From positions 1 to 14,919 of the forward strand of contig JAFACO010000019.1 in NCBI GenBank assembly GCA_023425485.1: a stretch of 14,919 bases of DNA, given 5' to 3'. Of this stretch, positions 1-7,069 are shown piece after piece. This stretch comes from Bacillota bacterium (lineage in GTDB: Bacteria; Bacillota; Clostridia; Lachnospirales; Lachnospiraceae). The translations under genes and the position numbers were made by a program. The notes beneath the pieces were generated by a model. The model did not search any database and was not told the origin of the DNA. It saw only the letters and a program-made list of their open reading frames with translations. The first letter of the stretch is position 1. Each line of letters begins with the position of its first letter.

Positions 1-35
1 GCATGTATAATTATACCGAAATCATTGTTTCAAGG

Positions 36-49
36 CAATAATTTTATTG
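36..49. repeat. Short AT-rich inverted repeat in the left-edge gap
   Basis: CAATAA, two bases, TTATTG. It lies in the 252-base gap before rqcH. No coding segment enters the window from the left that I can support. The repeat could be part of a weak terminator for a gene outside the window, but no T-run follows, so this is only a description. Confidence 0.25.
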
Positions 50-171
50 TCAGAATTCTATATTTATAAATTTCTTCCCCAAATCAACGCAAGCAAATAA
101 TATTATAACCAAAATACAAATTCTATCATTTGGTTCTTCAGAATGTAAGGGTATTCATTTTAATGCTTCTA

Positions 172-180
172 TGCTATAAT
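172..180 (+). promoter_or_regulatory. Candidate rqcH promoter, extended -10
   Basis: The sequence TGCTATAAT is a perfect extended -10 element (TGn plus TATAAT). Only a poor -35 is visible (TTCATT at 154-159, 15-base spacing), which is tolerable for an extended -10 promoter. Transcription would begin near 187 and give a leader of about 65 bases before the rqcH start at 253. Confidence 0.5.
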
Positions 181-252
181 TCTTTCAGAGAATTTGCATA
201 TTATAAGAAAATACTAACTGAAAAATACGGATAGTTTTTTAAAGGAGATTAT

Positions 253-2025
253 ATGGCATTTGATGGAATCGTAATTGCCAATGTAGTAAAAGAATTACGT
301 GATACCCTACTTGGCGGTAGAATAAATAAAATAGCACAACCCGAAAAGGATGAATTGATATTAACAATTAAAGGACAAGCAAGAGAACAATATAAGCTGT
401 TACTTTCTGCCGGGGCAGGATTGCCTTTAATTTATCTAACAGAAAATACAAAACCAAGTCCTTTGACTGCACCTAATTTTTGTATGCTTTTAAGAAAACA
501 TTTAAACAGTGCCAAAATATTAGATATTACGCAACCTGGGCTGGAACGAATTATACAGTTTAAAATGGAACACCTGGATGAAATGGGTGACGTCTGTGTC
601 AAATACCTTATTATTGAATTAATGGGAAAACACAGCAATATCATCTTCTGTGACGAAAGTATGAAAATCGTAGACAGTATCAAAAGAATTAATCAATTTG
701 TAAGTTCTGTAAGGGAGGTATTACCCGGAAGAGATTATTTTATTCCTGCCACACAGGAAAAACTTAACCCTCTGGAATTGACTTACGAAGAATTTTGTAG
801 TGTCATCTTATCAAAACCCCAAGCAGTTGGTAAGGCTCTTTACACTAATCTTACAGGTATTAGTCCCCTACTTGCAAATGAGTTATGCTATCGTGCCTCC
901 ATTGACGCAGAAGATTCTACTGAAGCCCTCTCAACGGAAGCCGGTTTACATTTATTTCGTAATTTTGAACGCTTTATCGATGAAATTAAATCCGGAAATT
1001 TTACCCCTAACATTGTAACTGATGGAAACAGTGCGATAGAATTCTCCAGCGTTGCTCTCACTTGCTATACTAACTATGAGGTACGTTCCTATGAGTCAAT
1101 CTCTGCACTTTTAGAAGACTATTACGCCTCTAAAAATGCCTCATCTCGTATGAAGCAGAAATCCTTTGACCTCCGTAAAGTTGTCTCAAATTTAATTGAT
1201 CGAACCAGTAAAAAGTATGATTTACAAAGAAAACAATTACAGGATACAGACAAAAGAGATAAGTTCAAGGTATACGGAGAATTATTGACTGCCTATGGTT
1301 ATGGTCTTGAACCGGGTGCAAAGGTACTAAATACCGTAAATTATTATACTGACGAAGAAATCAGTATTCCGCTCGATCCAACTCTTTCGGCAATGGATAA
1401 TGCGAAGCATTATTTTGAAAAATATAATAAGCTCAAGCGTACCTTTGATGCTCTCACCAATCAGGTGCAAGAGACCGAGGACGAATTAAAACATTTGGAA
1501 TCCATAAGAACCGCCTTAGAAATTGCTTCACTTGAAGAGGACTTAGCTTCCATAAAGCAGGAGCTCACCGAGTTTGGATATGTTCGACGTAAATTTACGA
1601 GTGGTAATAAAAAACTTGAGAAGAAAGTGAACCCTAAAAAATCCAGTCAAAAGAGCAAGCCTTTGCACTTCATTTCCTCTGACGGATATCATATGTATGT
1701 GGGAAAAAATAATTATCAGAATGATGAACTTACCTTTCAATTCGCAGACGGTGGAGACTGGTGGTTCCACATCAAAAATAGTGCTGGTTCCCATGTTATT
1801 GTAAAGTCAAAGGGAGAGGAACTTCCTGATCGTACCTTTGAGGAAGCGGGCAGATTGGCTGCTTATTATTCCAGTTCCAGAGAAGCTGCTAAGGTGGAAA
1901 TTGATTATACCCTAAAAAAGAATGTGAAGAAACCTAACAAAGGTAAACCTGGCTTTGTGGTTTATTATACGAATTACTCCATGATATCTTCTACCGATAT
2001 TACAGGTATCACTCTAGTTCAATAA
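253..2025 (+). CDS. rqcH: Ribosome quality control protein RqcH (NFACT family, Rqc2/NEMF homologue)
   Basis: RqcH binds 50S subunits carrying a stalled peptidyl-tRNA and recruits Ala-tRNA so that C-terminal alanine tails mark the product for proteolysis. Older annotations call it fibronectin-binding protein. The 590 residues show the full family layout: NFACT-N from residue 1 to about 175, a helix-hairpin-helix part at about 175-230, two coiled-coil arms at about 285-335 and 385-440, a basic linker at about 448-470, and the NFACT-R (DUF814) domain at about 470-585 with the DWWFH signature at 502-506. The Asp-Arg pair that in Bacillus RqcH and yeast Rqc2 is needed for tRNA recognition reads Glu98-Arg99. 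The start is supported by AAAGGAGA at 241-248, five bases from the ATG. The gene stands alone: a hairpin follows and the next gene has its own strong ribosome binding site. Family assignment is very secure; the effect of Glu98 is unknown. Confidence 0.95.
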   Translation: MAFDGIVIANVVKELRDTLLGGRINKIAQPEKDELILTIKGQAREQYKLLLSAGAGLPLIYLTENTKPSPLTAPNFCMLLRKHLNSAKILDITQPGLERIIQFKMEHLDEMGDVCVKYLIIELMGKHSNIIFCDESMKIVDSIKRINQFVSSVREVLPGRDYFIPATQEKLNPLELTYEEFCSVILSKPQAVGKALYTNLTGISPLLANELCYRASIDAEDSTEALSTEAGLHLFRNFERFIDEIKSGNFTPNIVTDGNSAIEFSSVALTCYTNYEVRSYESISALLEDYYASKNASSRMKQKSFDLRKVVSNLIDRTSKKYDLQRKQLQDTDKRDKFKVYGELLTAYGYGLEPGAKVLNTVNYYTDEEISIPLDPTLSAMDNAKHYFEKYNKLKRTFDALTNQVQETEDELKHLESIRTALEIASLEEDLASIKQELTEFGYVRRKFTSGNKKLEKKVNPKKSSQKSKPLHFISSDGYHMYVGKNNYQNDELTFQFADGGDWWFHIKNSAGSHVIVKSKGEELPDRTFEEAGRLAAYYSSSREAAKVEIDYTLKKNVKKPNKGKPGFVVYYTNYSMISSTDITGITLVQ

Positions 2026-2073
2026 TATATAAATTATACGTTAACTATTCTAATGTAATTGTTAACAGAAATT

Positions 2074-2104
2074 GCTGTAACTCCCTTGAGAAGGGGGCTA
2101 CAGC
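2074..2104 (+). terminator. Strong hairpin downstream of rqcH, terminator-like without a T-tract
   Basis: GCTGTA (2074-2079) pairs with TACAGC (2099-2104), and CTCCCTT (2081-2087) pairs with AAGGGGG (2091-2097) with one G-T, leaving a GAG loop and a single A-C mismatch (2080/2098). It begins 48 bases after the rqcH stop. No T-run follows on the + strand; the - strand side reads AATTTCTGTT, which is only moderately T-rich. The stem base matches the terminator at 14152-14183. It probably limits read-through or protects a 3' end. Confidence 0.5.
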
Positions 2105-2172
2105 CTATGCACAATGTTACATATTTAATATGCTTTTTATGGTCAATACTTTGCATGTGAAAGGAGATATAA

Positions 2173-2988
2173 ATGATAATCGCAGATTACCACGTTCATT
2201 CTGATTTCTCCAGTGATTCAGTTACTCCAATGGAACAAATGATTGAACGTGCAATAGAATTGGGGCTTAAGAAGCTTTGTTTTACTGATCATATGGATTA
2301 CGATTATCCAAAGGTGAGTGAACTTCGCTTTGTATTTGATCCAGATGCTTATTTCAACAAACTGGAAGAATTAAAAAACCGTTACAAGAATAGACTCCAG
2401 ATCCTAACTGGCGTTGAATTAGGCTTACAACCACACCTTGGAGACAAATTGAATCATATAATAAATAACTATAACTTCGACTTTGTTATAGGTTCCTCTC
2501 ATGTGGTTAATTGTTTAGATCCCTACTTTCCCGCCTACTGGGAAGAACGCACAGTATCCCAGGGAATTAATGATTATTTTCAATCCATTATTGATAATTG
2601 CAGGGCTTTCCAAGGTTTCCACGTCTATGGTCACTTGGACTATATTATTCGCTATGTTCCTGGTCAAAAAGAGCAGAAGATAGATTATTCCTATCCTGAC
2701 TATGCTGATGTACTAGATGAAGCCTTAAAAACCATTATCTCCTATGGGAAAGGAATTGAAATCAACACAGCAGGCCTAAAATATGGCCTGGGTTATGCAC
2801 ATCCCAAGCCAGAATTACTTCGCCGTTACAAGGAACTGGGTGGTGAGTTAATCACGGTTGGCTCCGATGGCCATAAACCAGAACACCTTGCTTACGACTT
2901 TCATGTAGTCCCTGACCTACTAAAAAGTTGTGGCTTTAAATACTATGCGACCTTCGAACAGGGAAAGCCCGTGTTTGAGAAGCTATAA
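2173..2988 (+). CDS. PHP-domain metallophosphatase, histidinol-phosphatase (HisJ/HisK) type
   Basis: Members of this family hydrolyse phosphate esters at a trinuclear metal centre; the typical annotated reaction is L-histidinol phosphate to L-histidinol. The 271-residue length fits HisK-type enzymes (about 260-280). The metal ligand pattern is visible in order: His7-x-His9 in DYHVHSDFSSD, His40 in FTDH, Glu82 in TGVELG, His110 in GSSH, His154 in GHLD, and Asp232/His234 in SDGH. There is no signal peptide or membrane segment. AAAGGAG at 2161-2167 lies six bases before the ATG. The gene is not beside other histidine genes, so the real substrate could be another small phosphate ester; PHP enzymes with this pattern also include phosphoesterases of unknown role. 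Fold and metal chemistry are well supported, substrate is inferred. Confidence 0.85.
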   Translation: MIIADYHVHSDFSSDSVTPMEQMIERAIELGLKKLCFTDHMDYDYPKVSELRFVFDPDAYFNKLEELKNRYKNRLQILTGVELGLQPHLGDKLNHIINNYNFDFVIGSSHVVNCLDPYFPAYWEERTVSQGINDYFQSIIDNCRAFQGFHVYGHLDYIIRYVPGQKEQKIDYSYPDYADVLDEALKTIISYGKGIEINTAGLKYGLGYAHPKPELLRRYKELGGELITVGSDGHKPEHLAYDFHVVPDLLKSCGFKYYATFEQGKPVFEKL

Positions 2989-3041
2989 AAATATCACATC
3001 TTTATCTCAAGTGTTATTAATACTGTAAGTTAGGAGCATCT

Positions 3042-3179
3042 ATGGAATTGACTGGTGAATTAAGCAATCAAGGATTTTTGCTACAAAATGTAAATATTAA
3101 TGATCTGGACAACAAGAAAGAACGGATAATCGTTTCACCAAATGCACTGTTTGACAGACGGCTTGCTTACTATGTATGA
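3042..3179 (+). CDS. Doubtful 45-residue ORF in the gap after the PHP gene
   Basis: The frame starts with MELTGELSNQ and ends RRLAYYV. It has a fair ribosome binding site, TAGGAG at 3031-3036, five bases before the ATG. I recognise no family. Its last third lies in the left arm of the long palindrome, so the end of the ORF may be set by the repeat and not by selection on a protein. A second frame shifted by one base (ATG at 3172, ending at 3285) continues for 37 residues, with another AAGGAG at 3181-3186 ahead of an internal ATG at 3196. The pair might be the remnant of a longer, frameshifted gene. Low confidence. Confidence 0.25.
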   Translation: MELTGELSNQGFLLQNVNINDLDNKKERIIVSPNALFDRRLAYYV

Positions 3180-3272
3180 CAAGGAGCAAACATTTATGTT
3201 TGATACTGGCATACATAATAAGCAAGAGGTCGGTCAATCTGTGTGTGGGGGAAATGATTATCCGTTCTTTCT
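3115..3272. repeat. 158-bp imperfect palindrome
   Basis: The left arm (3115-3193) and the reverse complement of the right arm (3196-3272) align over 79 and 77 bases with about 61 identities and two one-base gaps. Perfectly matched blocks include 17 bases at the outer ends (3115-3131 against 3256-3272), CTTGCTTA, TATGTATG, and the centre CAAACAT-TT-ATGTTTG. Each arm carries a TTGAC(A/C)GAC block. It lies between the convergent PHP gene and mnmA, starting 22 bases beyond the mnmA stop. It could be a MITE-like element, an old inverted duplication, or a structured RNA or bidirectional 3' barrier. I found no transposase and no clear target-site duplication. Confidence 0.8.
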
Positions 3273-3293
3273 GTTACTTATATAATGAGCTTC

Positions 3294-4403
3294 CTATTTC
3301 ATTATGGTTCCACCACCAAGCACATAGTCCCCCTGATAGAAGACAACTGCTTGTCCTGGGGTAATCGCACGTTGTGGTTCTTCAAAAATACAAACCAGTT
3401 CATCTTGTGAGGTCTTCTTAATCCTGCACTTTGCACCTTTATGGCTGTATCTGATTTTAGCTTCTACTTCCATTTCGCCGTCCAAATCTTCAATTGCCAT
3501 GAAATTCAGGTTATTTGCATATAACCTATCGGAAAATACTTCATTTGCATTTCCAAGTACCACCTCATTTGTCTCTGGCTTTAATTCCACAACAAACATA
3601 GGTTGTCCCATTGCAATGCCAAGTCCTTTTCTCTGCCCAACTGTATAGTGAACTAATCCACGATGCTTACCAATGATTTCTCCTGCAGTATTCAAATAAT
3701 TACCGGGTACTAGACCACTCATCTGCAGGGAAGAATTCAGTAACTGATTCTTTTCTTTTAAGTAATCGGTAATAAATCCTGCATAATCCTGATCCGGAAT
3801 AAAACAGATTTCTTGACTATCCGGTTTATTTGCTATGGGAAGGTTAAGGGAAAGTGCTATCTCTCTAATCTTATCCTTGGTGTATTCACCCACTGGCATT
3901 ATGGTATGTGAAAGCTGATGCTGGGTCAAATTATATAAAGCATAGGTTTGATCCTTTGCCTGAGTTACCGATTTTTTAATAGCAAATCTTCCATTCGGTA
4001 ATTTTGCTATACTGGAATAATGACCAGTAGCAATATAATCTGCACCAATATCTAAGGACCTCTTAAGTAAAGATTCCCATTTCACATAGCGGTTACAAGC
4101 GATACAAGGATTTGGTGTTCTTGCCTGCAGGTATTCCGCTACAAAATAATCTATAACATTTTCTTTAAATTCATTTTTAAAATTCATTACATAATAGGGA
4201 ATGTCTAGAGCTGATGCCACTCTTCTTGCGTCTTCAACCGCACTAAGCCCGCAACATCCACCCTTTTCTTCCATGGAACAGACATCCTCGTCCTGCCATA
4301 TTTGCATGGTAATGCCGATAACATCATATCCCTGTTCTTTTAACAGATATGCCGCTACAGAAGAATCTACTCCACCAGACATACCCACTACTACTTTTTC
4401 CAT
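3294..4403 (-). CDS. mnmA: tRNA-specific 2-thiouridylase MnmA
   Basis: MnmA activates C2 of the wobble uridine U34 in tRNA-Lys, tRNA-Glu and tRNA-Gln with ATP and inserts sulfur, giving 2-thiouridine. From the start chosen here it is 369 residues. The PP-loop SGGVDS is at 9-14. The catalytic cysteine pair is Cys103 (NPCIACNRY) and Cys200 (DSQEICF). A clostridial cysteine cluster lies at 42-51 (CSMEEKGGCC). The longest frame begins four codons earlier (4415), but that ATG has no ribosome binding site; the GGAG inside ATGGAG is correctly placed, six bases before the ATG at 4403, so I use the inner start. It follows nifU by 180 bases and closes the iscR-nifS-nifU-mnmA group, consistent with NifS supplying the persulfide. 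Confidence 0.95.
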   Translation of the reverse strand: MEKVVVGMSGGVDSSVAAYLLKEQGYDVIGITMQIWQDEDVCSMEEKGGCCGLSAVEDARRVASALDIPYYVMNFKNEFKENVIDYFVAEYLQARTPNPCIACNRYVKWESLLKRSLDIGADYIATGHYSSIAKLPNGRFAIKKSVTQAKDQTYALYNLTQHQLSHTIMPVGEYTKDKIREIALSLNLPIANKPDSQEICFIPDQDYAGFITDYLKEKNQLLNSSLQMSGLVPGNYLNTAGEIIGKHRGLVHYTVGQRKGLGIAMGQPMFVVELKPETNEVVLGNANEVFSDRLYANNLNFMAIEDLDGEMEVEAKIRYSHKGAKCRIKKTSQDELVCIFEEPQRAITPGQAVVFYQGDYVLGGGTIMK

Positions 4404-4439
4404 GCATTTCTCCATTATAATCTAAGTTGTTAAATTTAA

Positions 4440-4465
4440 GAAAGTTCTTTACTTACGAAACTCTC
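4440..4465 (-). promoter_or_regulatory. Weak hairpin in the mnmA leader
   Basis: Read on the - strand, GAGAGTTTC pairs with GAACTTTC across a nine-base loop, with one bulge and one G-T pair. It is followed by TTAAATTTAAC, which is T-rich but not a true T-tract. It sits about 36 bases upstream of the mnmA start and could lower read-through from nifU. The evidence is thin. Confidence 0.25.
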
Positions 4466-4526
4466 TTTGTGAATAATTGCTTCAATAAATAGTATCACAG
4501 CAACATCAAGTAATCTCGAAAATATG

Positions 4527-4556
4527 AGTATGTTCTATCCATACTATATTCGTCAA
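4527..4556 (-). promoter_or_regulatory. Possible internal promoter for mnmA with inverted repeat
   Basis: On the - strand a TTGACG -35 (4556-4551) is followed after 18 bases by CATACT (4532-4527), a four-of-six -10. The -10 is one arm of an inverted repeat AGTATG-N7-CATACT at 4527-4545. The 180-base nifU-mnmA gap is larger than expected inside a tight operon, so an extra promoter is reasonable but unproven. Confidence 0.3.
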
Positions 4557-4583
4557 AGGTAAGCGGACTTCAAAGCAATAATA

Positions 4584-5021
4584 TTAATACTCTATTGTCT
4601 CCTCTTCCTCATGTATATCGGACTTTGGCTTTTGCAAGCCTTCTATTTTAATCCCTTTTCTTTCAGCATAGTCCCAGAGAGCAGCATGGATTGCTTCCTC
4701 TGCGAGTAAAGAACAATGTACCTTAACTGGCGGAAGGCCATCCAGCGCTTCCATAACCGCTTTATTTGTTACCATTAAAGCTTCTTCAACAGTCTTTCCT
4801 TTTACAAGCTCAGTCGCCATACTACTGGTTGCTACCGCTGCTCCACAGCCAAAGGTTTTAAATTTAACATCATTTATAATGCCAACTTCATCTATATCAA
4901 GATAAATTCTCATGATATCACCGCATTTTGCATTGCCAACGGTACCAACGCCGCTTGCGTTCTCGATTTCCCCTACATTTCTAGGGTTTGTAAAATGATC
5001 CATAACTTTTTCTGTATACAT
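4584..5021 (-). CDS. nifU: Fe-S cluster scaffold protein, NifU/IscU N-terminal type
   Basis: This is the scaffold on which Fe-S clusters are built from sulfur delivered by the NifS desulfurase next door. The protein starting MYTEKVMDHF is 145 residues and is one IscU-like domain only, without the C-terminal Nfu domain of long NifU. Conserved cluster ligands are Cys33 (AKCGD, with Asp35), Cys59 (FGCGAA) and Cys103 (VHCS). The tail is acidic (EEEET). A frame 11 codons longer exists (start at 5054), but the GGAGGAAG at 5033-5026 lies four bases before the ATG at 5021 and the family begins there, so the shorter start is right. It follows nifS by 55 bases and is surely co-transcribed. The name iscU would be equally valid. 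Confidence 0.95.
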   Translation of the reverse strand: MYTEKVMDHFTNPRNVGEIENASGVGTVGNAKCGDIMRIYLDIDEVGIINDVKFKTFGCGAAVATSSMATELVKGKTVEEALMVTNKAVMEALDGLPPVKVHCSLLAEEAIHAALWDYAERKGIKIEGLQKPKSDIHEEEETIEY

Positions 5022-5076
5022 AATTCTTCCTCCAATATTTCTGTATATCAACAATCAGTATTTTAGCGCAGTAATC

Positions 5077-6255
5077 CTATCTCTTCTTAACAAAATCCTC
5101 ATAAAGCGGAGACATGTTACGAAGTTTCGTAACAATTTCTTTAATTCTATCAACTGTATAATTAATTTCTTCCTCTGTGTTTTCATCACTTAAAGTTAGA
5201 CGCAAGGAACCATGCGCGATTTCATGGGGCAAACCTATCGCCAGAAGTACGTGGGAAGGATCTAAAGAGCCCGAGGTACACGCAGAGCCACTAGACGCAC
5301 AAATATTGTTCATATCAAGCATGATCAATAAGGATTCACCTTCAATGAACTGGAAGCTAAAATTAATATTATTGGGAAGTCTTCTTGTTTTGTCACCATT
5401 TACACGCACATAAGGGATTTCATCAAGAACTCTGGCAATTAATAAATCTCTAAGCTTTTTCTCTTTGTTTGCTCTTTCTTCCATGGTTGCTAAAGCAATT
5501 TCAGCTGCTTTACCAAAACCAACAATACCAGGTACATTCTCTGTTCCAGCTCTTCGCTGTCTCTCCTGTGCACCGCCATGAACATAGGAGCGGATTTTTA
5601 CACCCTTTCTTATATAGAGAAGACCAATGCCTTTTGGACCATTTAATTTATGAGCACTTGCACTTAGCATGCTAATATTCATTTCATTTACATCAATTGG
5701 CACCTGCCCAAAAGCTTGTACTGCATCCGTATGGAACAACACATCATGCTTCTTTGCTATTTCACCAATCTCTTTAATTGGCTGGATTGTACCAATTTCA
5801 TTATTTGCAAACATGACAGATATCAATATTGTTGTCGGGCGAATCGCCTGTTCCAACTGATCTAACTTAACAATACCATACTCATCTACATCCACATAGG
5901 TAACATCAATACCATGCTTCTCCATGTATTCACAAGTGTGTAAAATCGCATGATGCTCAAATTTTGTGGTTATGATATGATTTCCCTTAGCTGCATAGGC
6001 TTCAACTACCGCTTTAATTGCCCAGTTATCTGATTCAGTACCACCAGCTGTAAAATATATTTCTGAAGTATCAGCACCAATTACATTGGCAATTTTTGCT
6101 CTCGCATCATCCACTGCTTTTTTATTCTGTGCTGCAAATTCATATACACTTGATGGATTACCATACAACTCTGTAAAGTAAGGGAGCATCGTTTCAACTA
6201 CCTCAGGCCTTGTTTTTGTAGTTGCTGCATTGTCAAGATATATCTTCTTCTCCAT
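5077..6255 (-). CDS. nifS: Cysteine desulfurase NifS/IscS
   Basis: A PLP enzyme that converts cysteine to alanine and holds the sulfur as a persulfide for NifU (Fe-S clusters) and MnmA (tRNA thiolation). It has 392 residues, normal for the family. Visible landmarks are the N-terminal YLDNAATT motif, His101 in FEHHA stacking on PLP, Asp177 in HTDAVQ, the Schiff-base lysine Lys203 in SAHKLNGPKG, and the persulfide Cys326 in the loop SSGSACTSGSLDPSH. The loop with SSGSAC is of group I (IscS/NifS) type. The ribosome binding site AGGAGAT is about six bases before the ATG. It sits between iscR and nifU with gaps of about 60 bases on both sides, so one transcript is likely. Confidence 0.96.
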   Translation of the reverse strand: MEKKIYLDNAATTKTRPEVVETMLPYFTELYGNPSSVYEFAAQNKKAVDDARAKIANVIGADTSEIYFTAGGTESDNWAIKAVVEAYAAKGNHIITTKFEHHAILHTCEYMEKHGIDVTYVDVDEYGIVKLDQLEQAIRPTTILISVMFANNEIGTIQPIKEIGEIAKKHDVLFHTDAVQAFGQVPIDVNEMNISMLSASAHKLNGPKGIGLLYIRKGVKIRSYVHGGAQERQRRAGTENVPGIVGFGKAAEIALATMEERANKEKKLRDLLIARVLDEIPYVRVNGDKTRRLPNNINFSFQFIEGESLLIMLDMNNICASSGSACTSGSLDPSHVLLAIGLPHEIAHGSLRLTLSDENTEEEINYTVDRIKEIVTKLRNMSPLYEDFVKKR

Positions 6256-6317
6256 GTTGCCATCTCCTAATTTATAATTATAATTATGACTTATCTTTGC
6301 TTAATATTATCTATCTC

Positions 6318-6791
6318 TTACATTCCGCAGGTCTGCTTTGCTTTCGGGTCTCCTTCTATTTTGGAAGGCTGAACTTTCTTGCTTTCCGCAACAAGATCCG
6401 ACAGCATAATACCATCAACAGCACCATTTATACTATCACTAATACGCTTCCAAACATATTTTGTTACACAAGAATCCGAGCCACTGCAGTTACTTTCCTC
6501 ATTGTTAATTACACAACAATCTACTGGACTTAAATCACCTTCCAGTGCCCTTAAAATATCACCAACTGATATATTCTCTGGCGGCATGGCAAGCTTATAT
6601 CCACCTTGAGCGCCTCTAATACTATGGACAATACCAGCTTTTTTCAACTTAGCAATTAATTGCTCTAGATAATTAATTGATATATCCTGACGATCTGCTA
6701 TCTGGCTTAAAGCTACTGCTTCCTCTTCTTCATGGACTGCAAGGTCAAGTATCGCGCTTAATCCGTATCTACCTTTGGTAGATAGCTTCAT
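6318..6791 (-). CDS. iscR: Rrf2-family transcription regulator, IscR type
   Basis: IscR is a winged-helix repressor whose own Fe-S cluster reports cluster supply and controls the assembly operon. The 157-residue protein begins MKLSTKGRYGLSAILDLA, the usual Rrf2 start, with the recognition helix around 28-60. The cluster-ligand region at 92-108 has cysteines at 92, 93, 102 and 108, the three-cysteine spacing typical of cluster-binding members; another cysteine is at 155. A frame four codons longer exists (6803), but its ATG is part of ATGGAGG, the ribosome binding site for the inner ATG at 6791, so the inner start is preferred. As first gene of the operon, with inverted repeats over its promoter, it is probably autoregulated. 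Confidence 0.92.
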   Translation of the reverse strand: MKLSTKGRYGLSAILDLAVHEEEEAVALSQIADRQDISINYLEQLIAKLKKAGIVHSIRGAQGGYKLAMPPENISVGDILRALEGDLSPVDCCVINNEESNCSGSDSCVTKYVWKRISDSINGAVDGIMLSDLVAESKKVQPSKIEGDPKAKQTCGM

Positions 6792-6806
6792 AATAACCTC
6801 CATTCC

Positions 6807-6819
6807 GCCTTATTAAGGC
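6807..6819. promoter_or_regulatory. 13-base palindrome just upstream of the iscR ribosome binding site
   Basis: GCCTT-ATT-AAGGC is a perfect five-base inverted repeat lying about ten bases upstream of the GGAGG of iscR in the 5' leader. It could form a small hairpin near the ribosome binding site or be a protein site. No further evidence. Confidence 0.3.
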
Positions 6820-6901
6820 TTTACCTTATCATAATATTATTTCTTAAAGCTTGCTATTTTAATTCCTACTATTTTATTTCCTATCAAAATACTTGGATTT
6901 A

Positions 6902-6930
6902 AATATAGCACTTTGTCTATATTGTGTCAA
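6902..6930 (-). promoter_or_regulatory. iscR operon promoter with overlapping inverted repeats
   Basis: On the - strand a consensus -35 TTGACA (6930-6925) is followed by a 17-base spacer and TATATT (6907-6902), a near-consensus sigma-A promoter. Two inverted repeats overlap it: AATATAG-N8-CTATATT (6902-6923), perfect over seven bases and covering the -10 and spacer, and TATTG-N3-CAATA (6920-6932) over the -35. These are the natural candidates for IscR binding. The start of transcription would be near 6895, giving a leader of about 100 bases. Confidence 0.75.
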
Positions 6931-6985
6931 TAGAATTTCTTCTTAATTCTGCTATTTTTGCTATTCCCATCCTTTCATTGATTTA

Positions 6986-7005
6986 GGAATAACAATCCTT
7001 ATTCC
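6986..7005. promoter_or_regulatory. Inverted repeat between iscR and the flippase gene
   Basis: GGAATAA, six bases, TTATTCC: a perfect seven-base inverted repeat of 20 bases total, 65 bases upstream of the flippase start and upstream of the iscR -35. It is suited to a dimeric regulator acting on either divergent gene. The regulator is unknown. Confidence 0.4.
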
Positions 7006-7069
7006 CTAACATAAGTTTTTAAAATAGACAATATATATACATAGAGTAGAATAAACAAGGATTAATTGT

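Noticed and set aside
1..252. Partial gene entering from the left edge
   Set aside because: No frame on either strand with plausible codon use; the stretch is AT-rich intergenic DNA.
3111..3170. TetR-family N-terminus remnant in the frame KKERIIVSPNALFDRR
   Set aside because: Only a superficial likeness over some 16 residues; it falls inside the palindrome and the frame closes soon after.
4201..4425. 74-codon open frame on the + strand opposite the start of mnmA
   Set aside because: Reverse-strand shadow of the conserved P-loop region of MnmA.
6222..6533. 103-codon open frame on the + strand across iscR and nifS
   Set aside because: Antisense to well-supported genes, no ribosome binding site, composition of a shadow frame.
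7025..7052. TAGACA-N16-TAGAAT as promoter of the flippase gene
   Set aside because: Good match to sigma-A, but transcription would begin at about 7059, inside the AAGGA ribosome binding site, so the mRNA would lack it.
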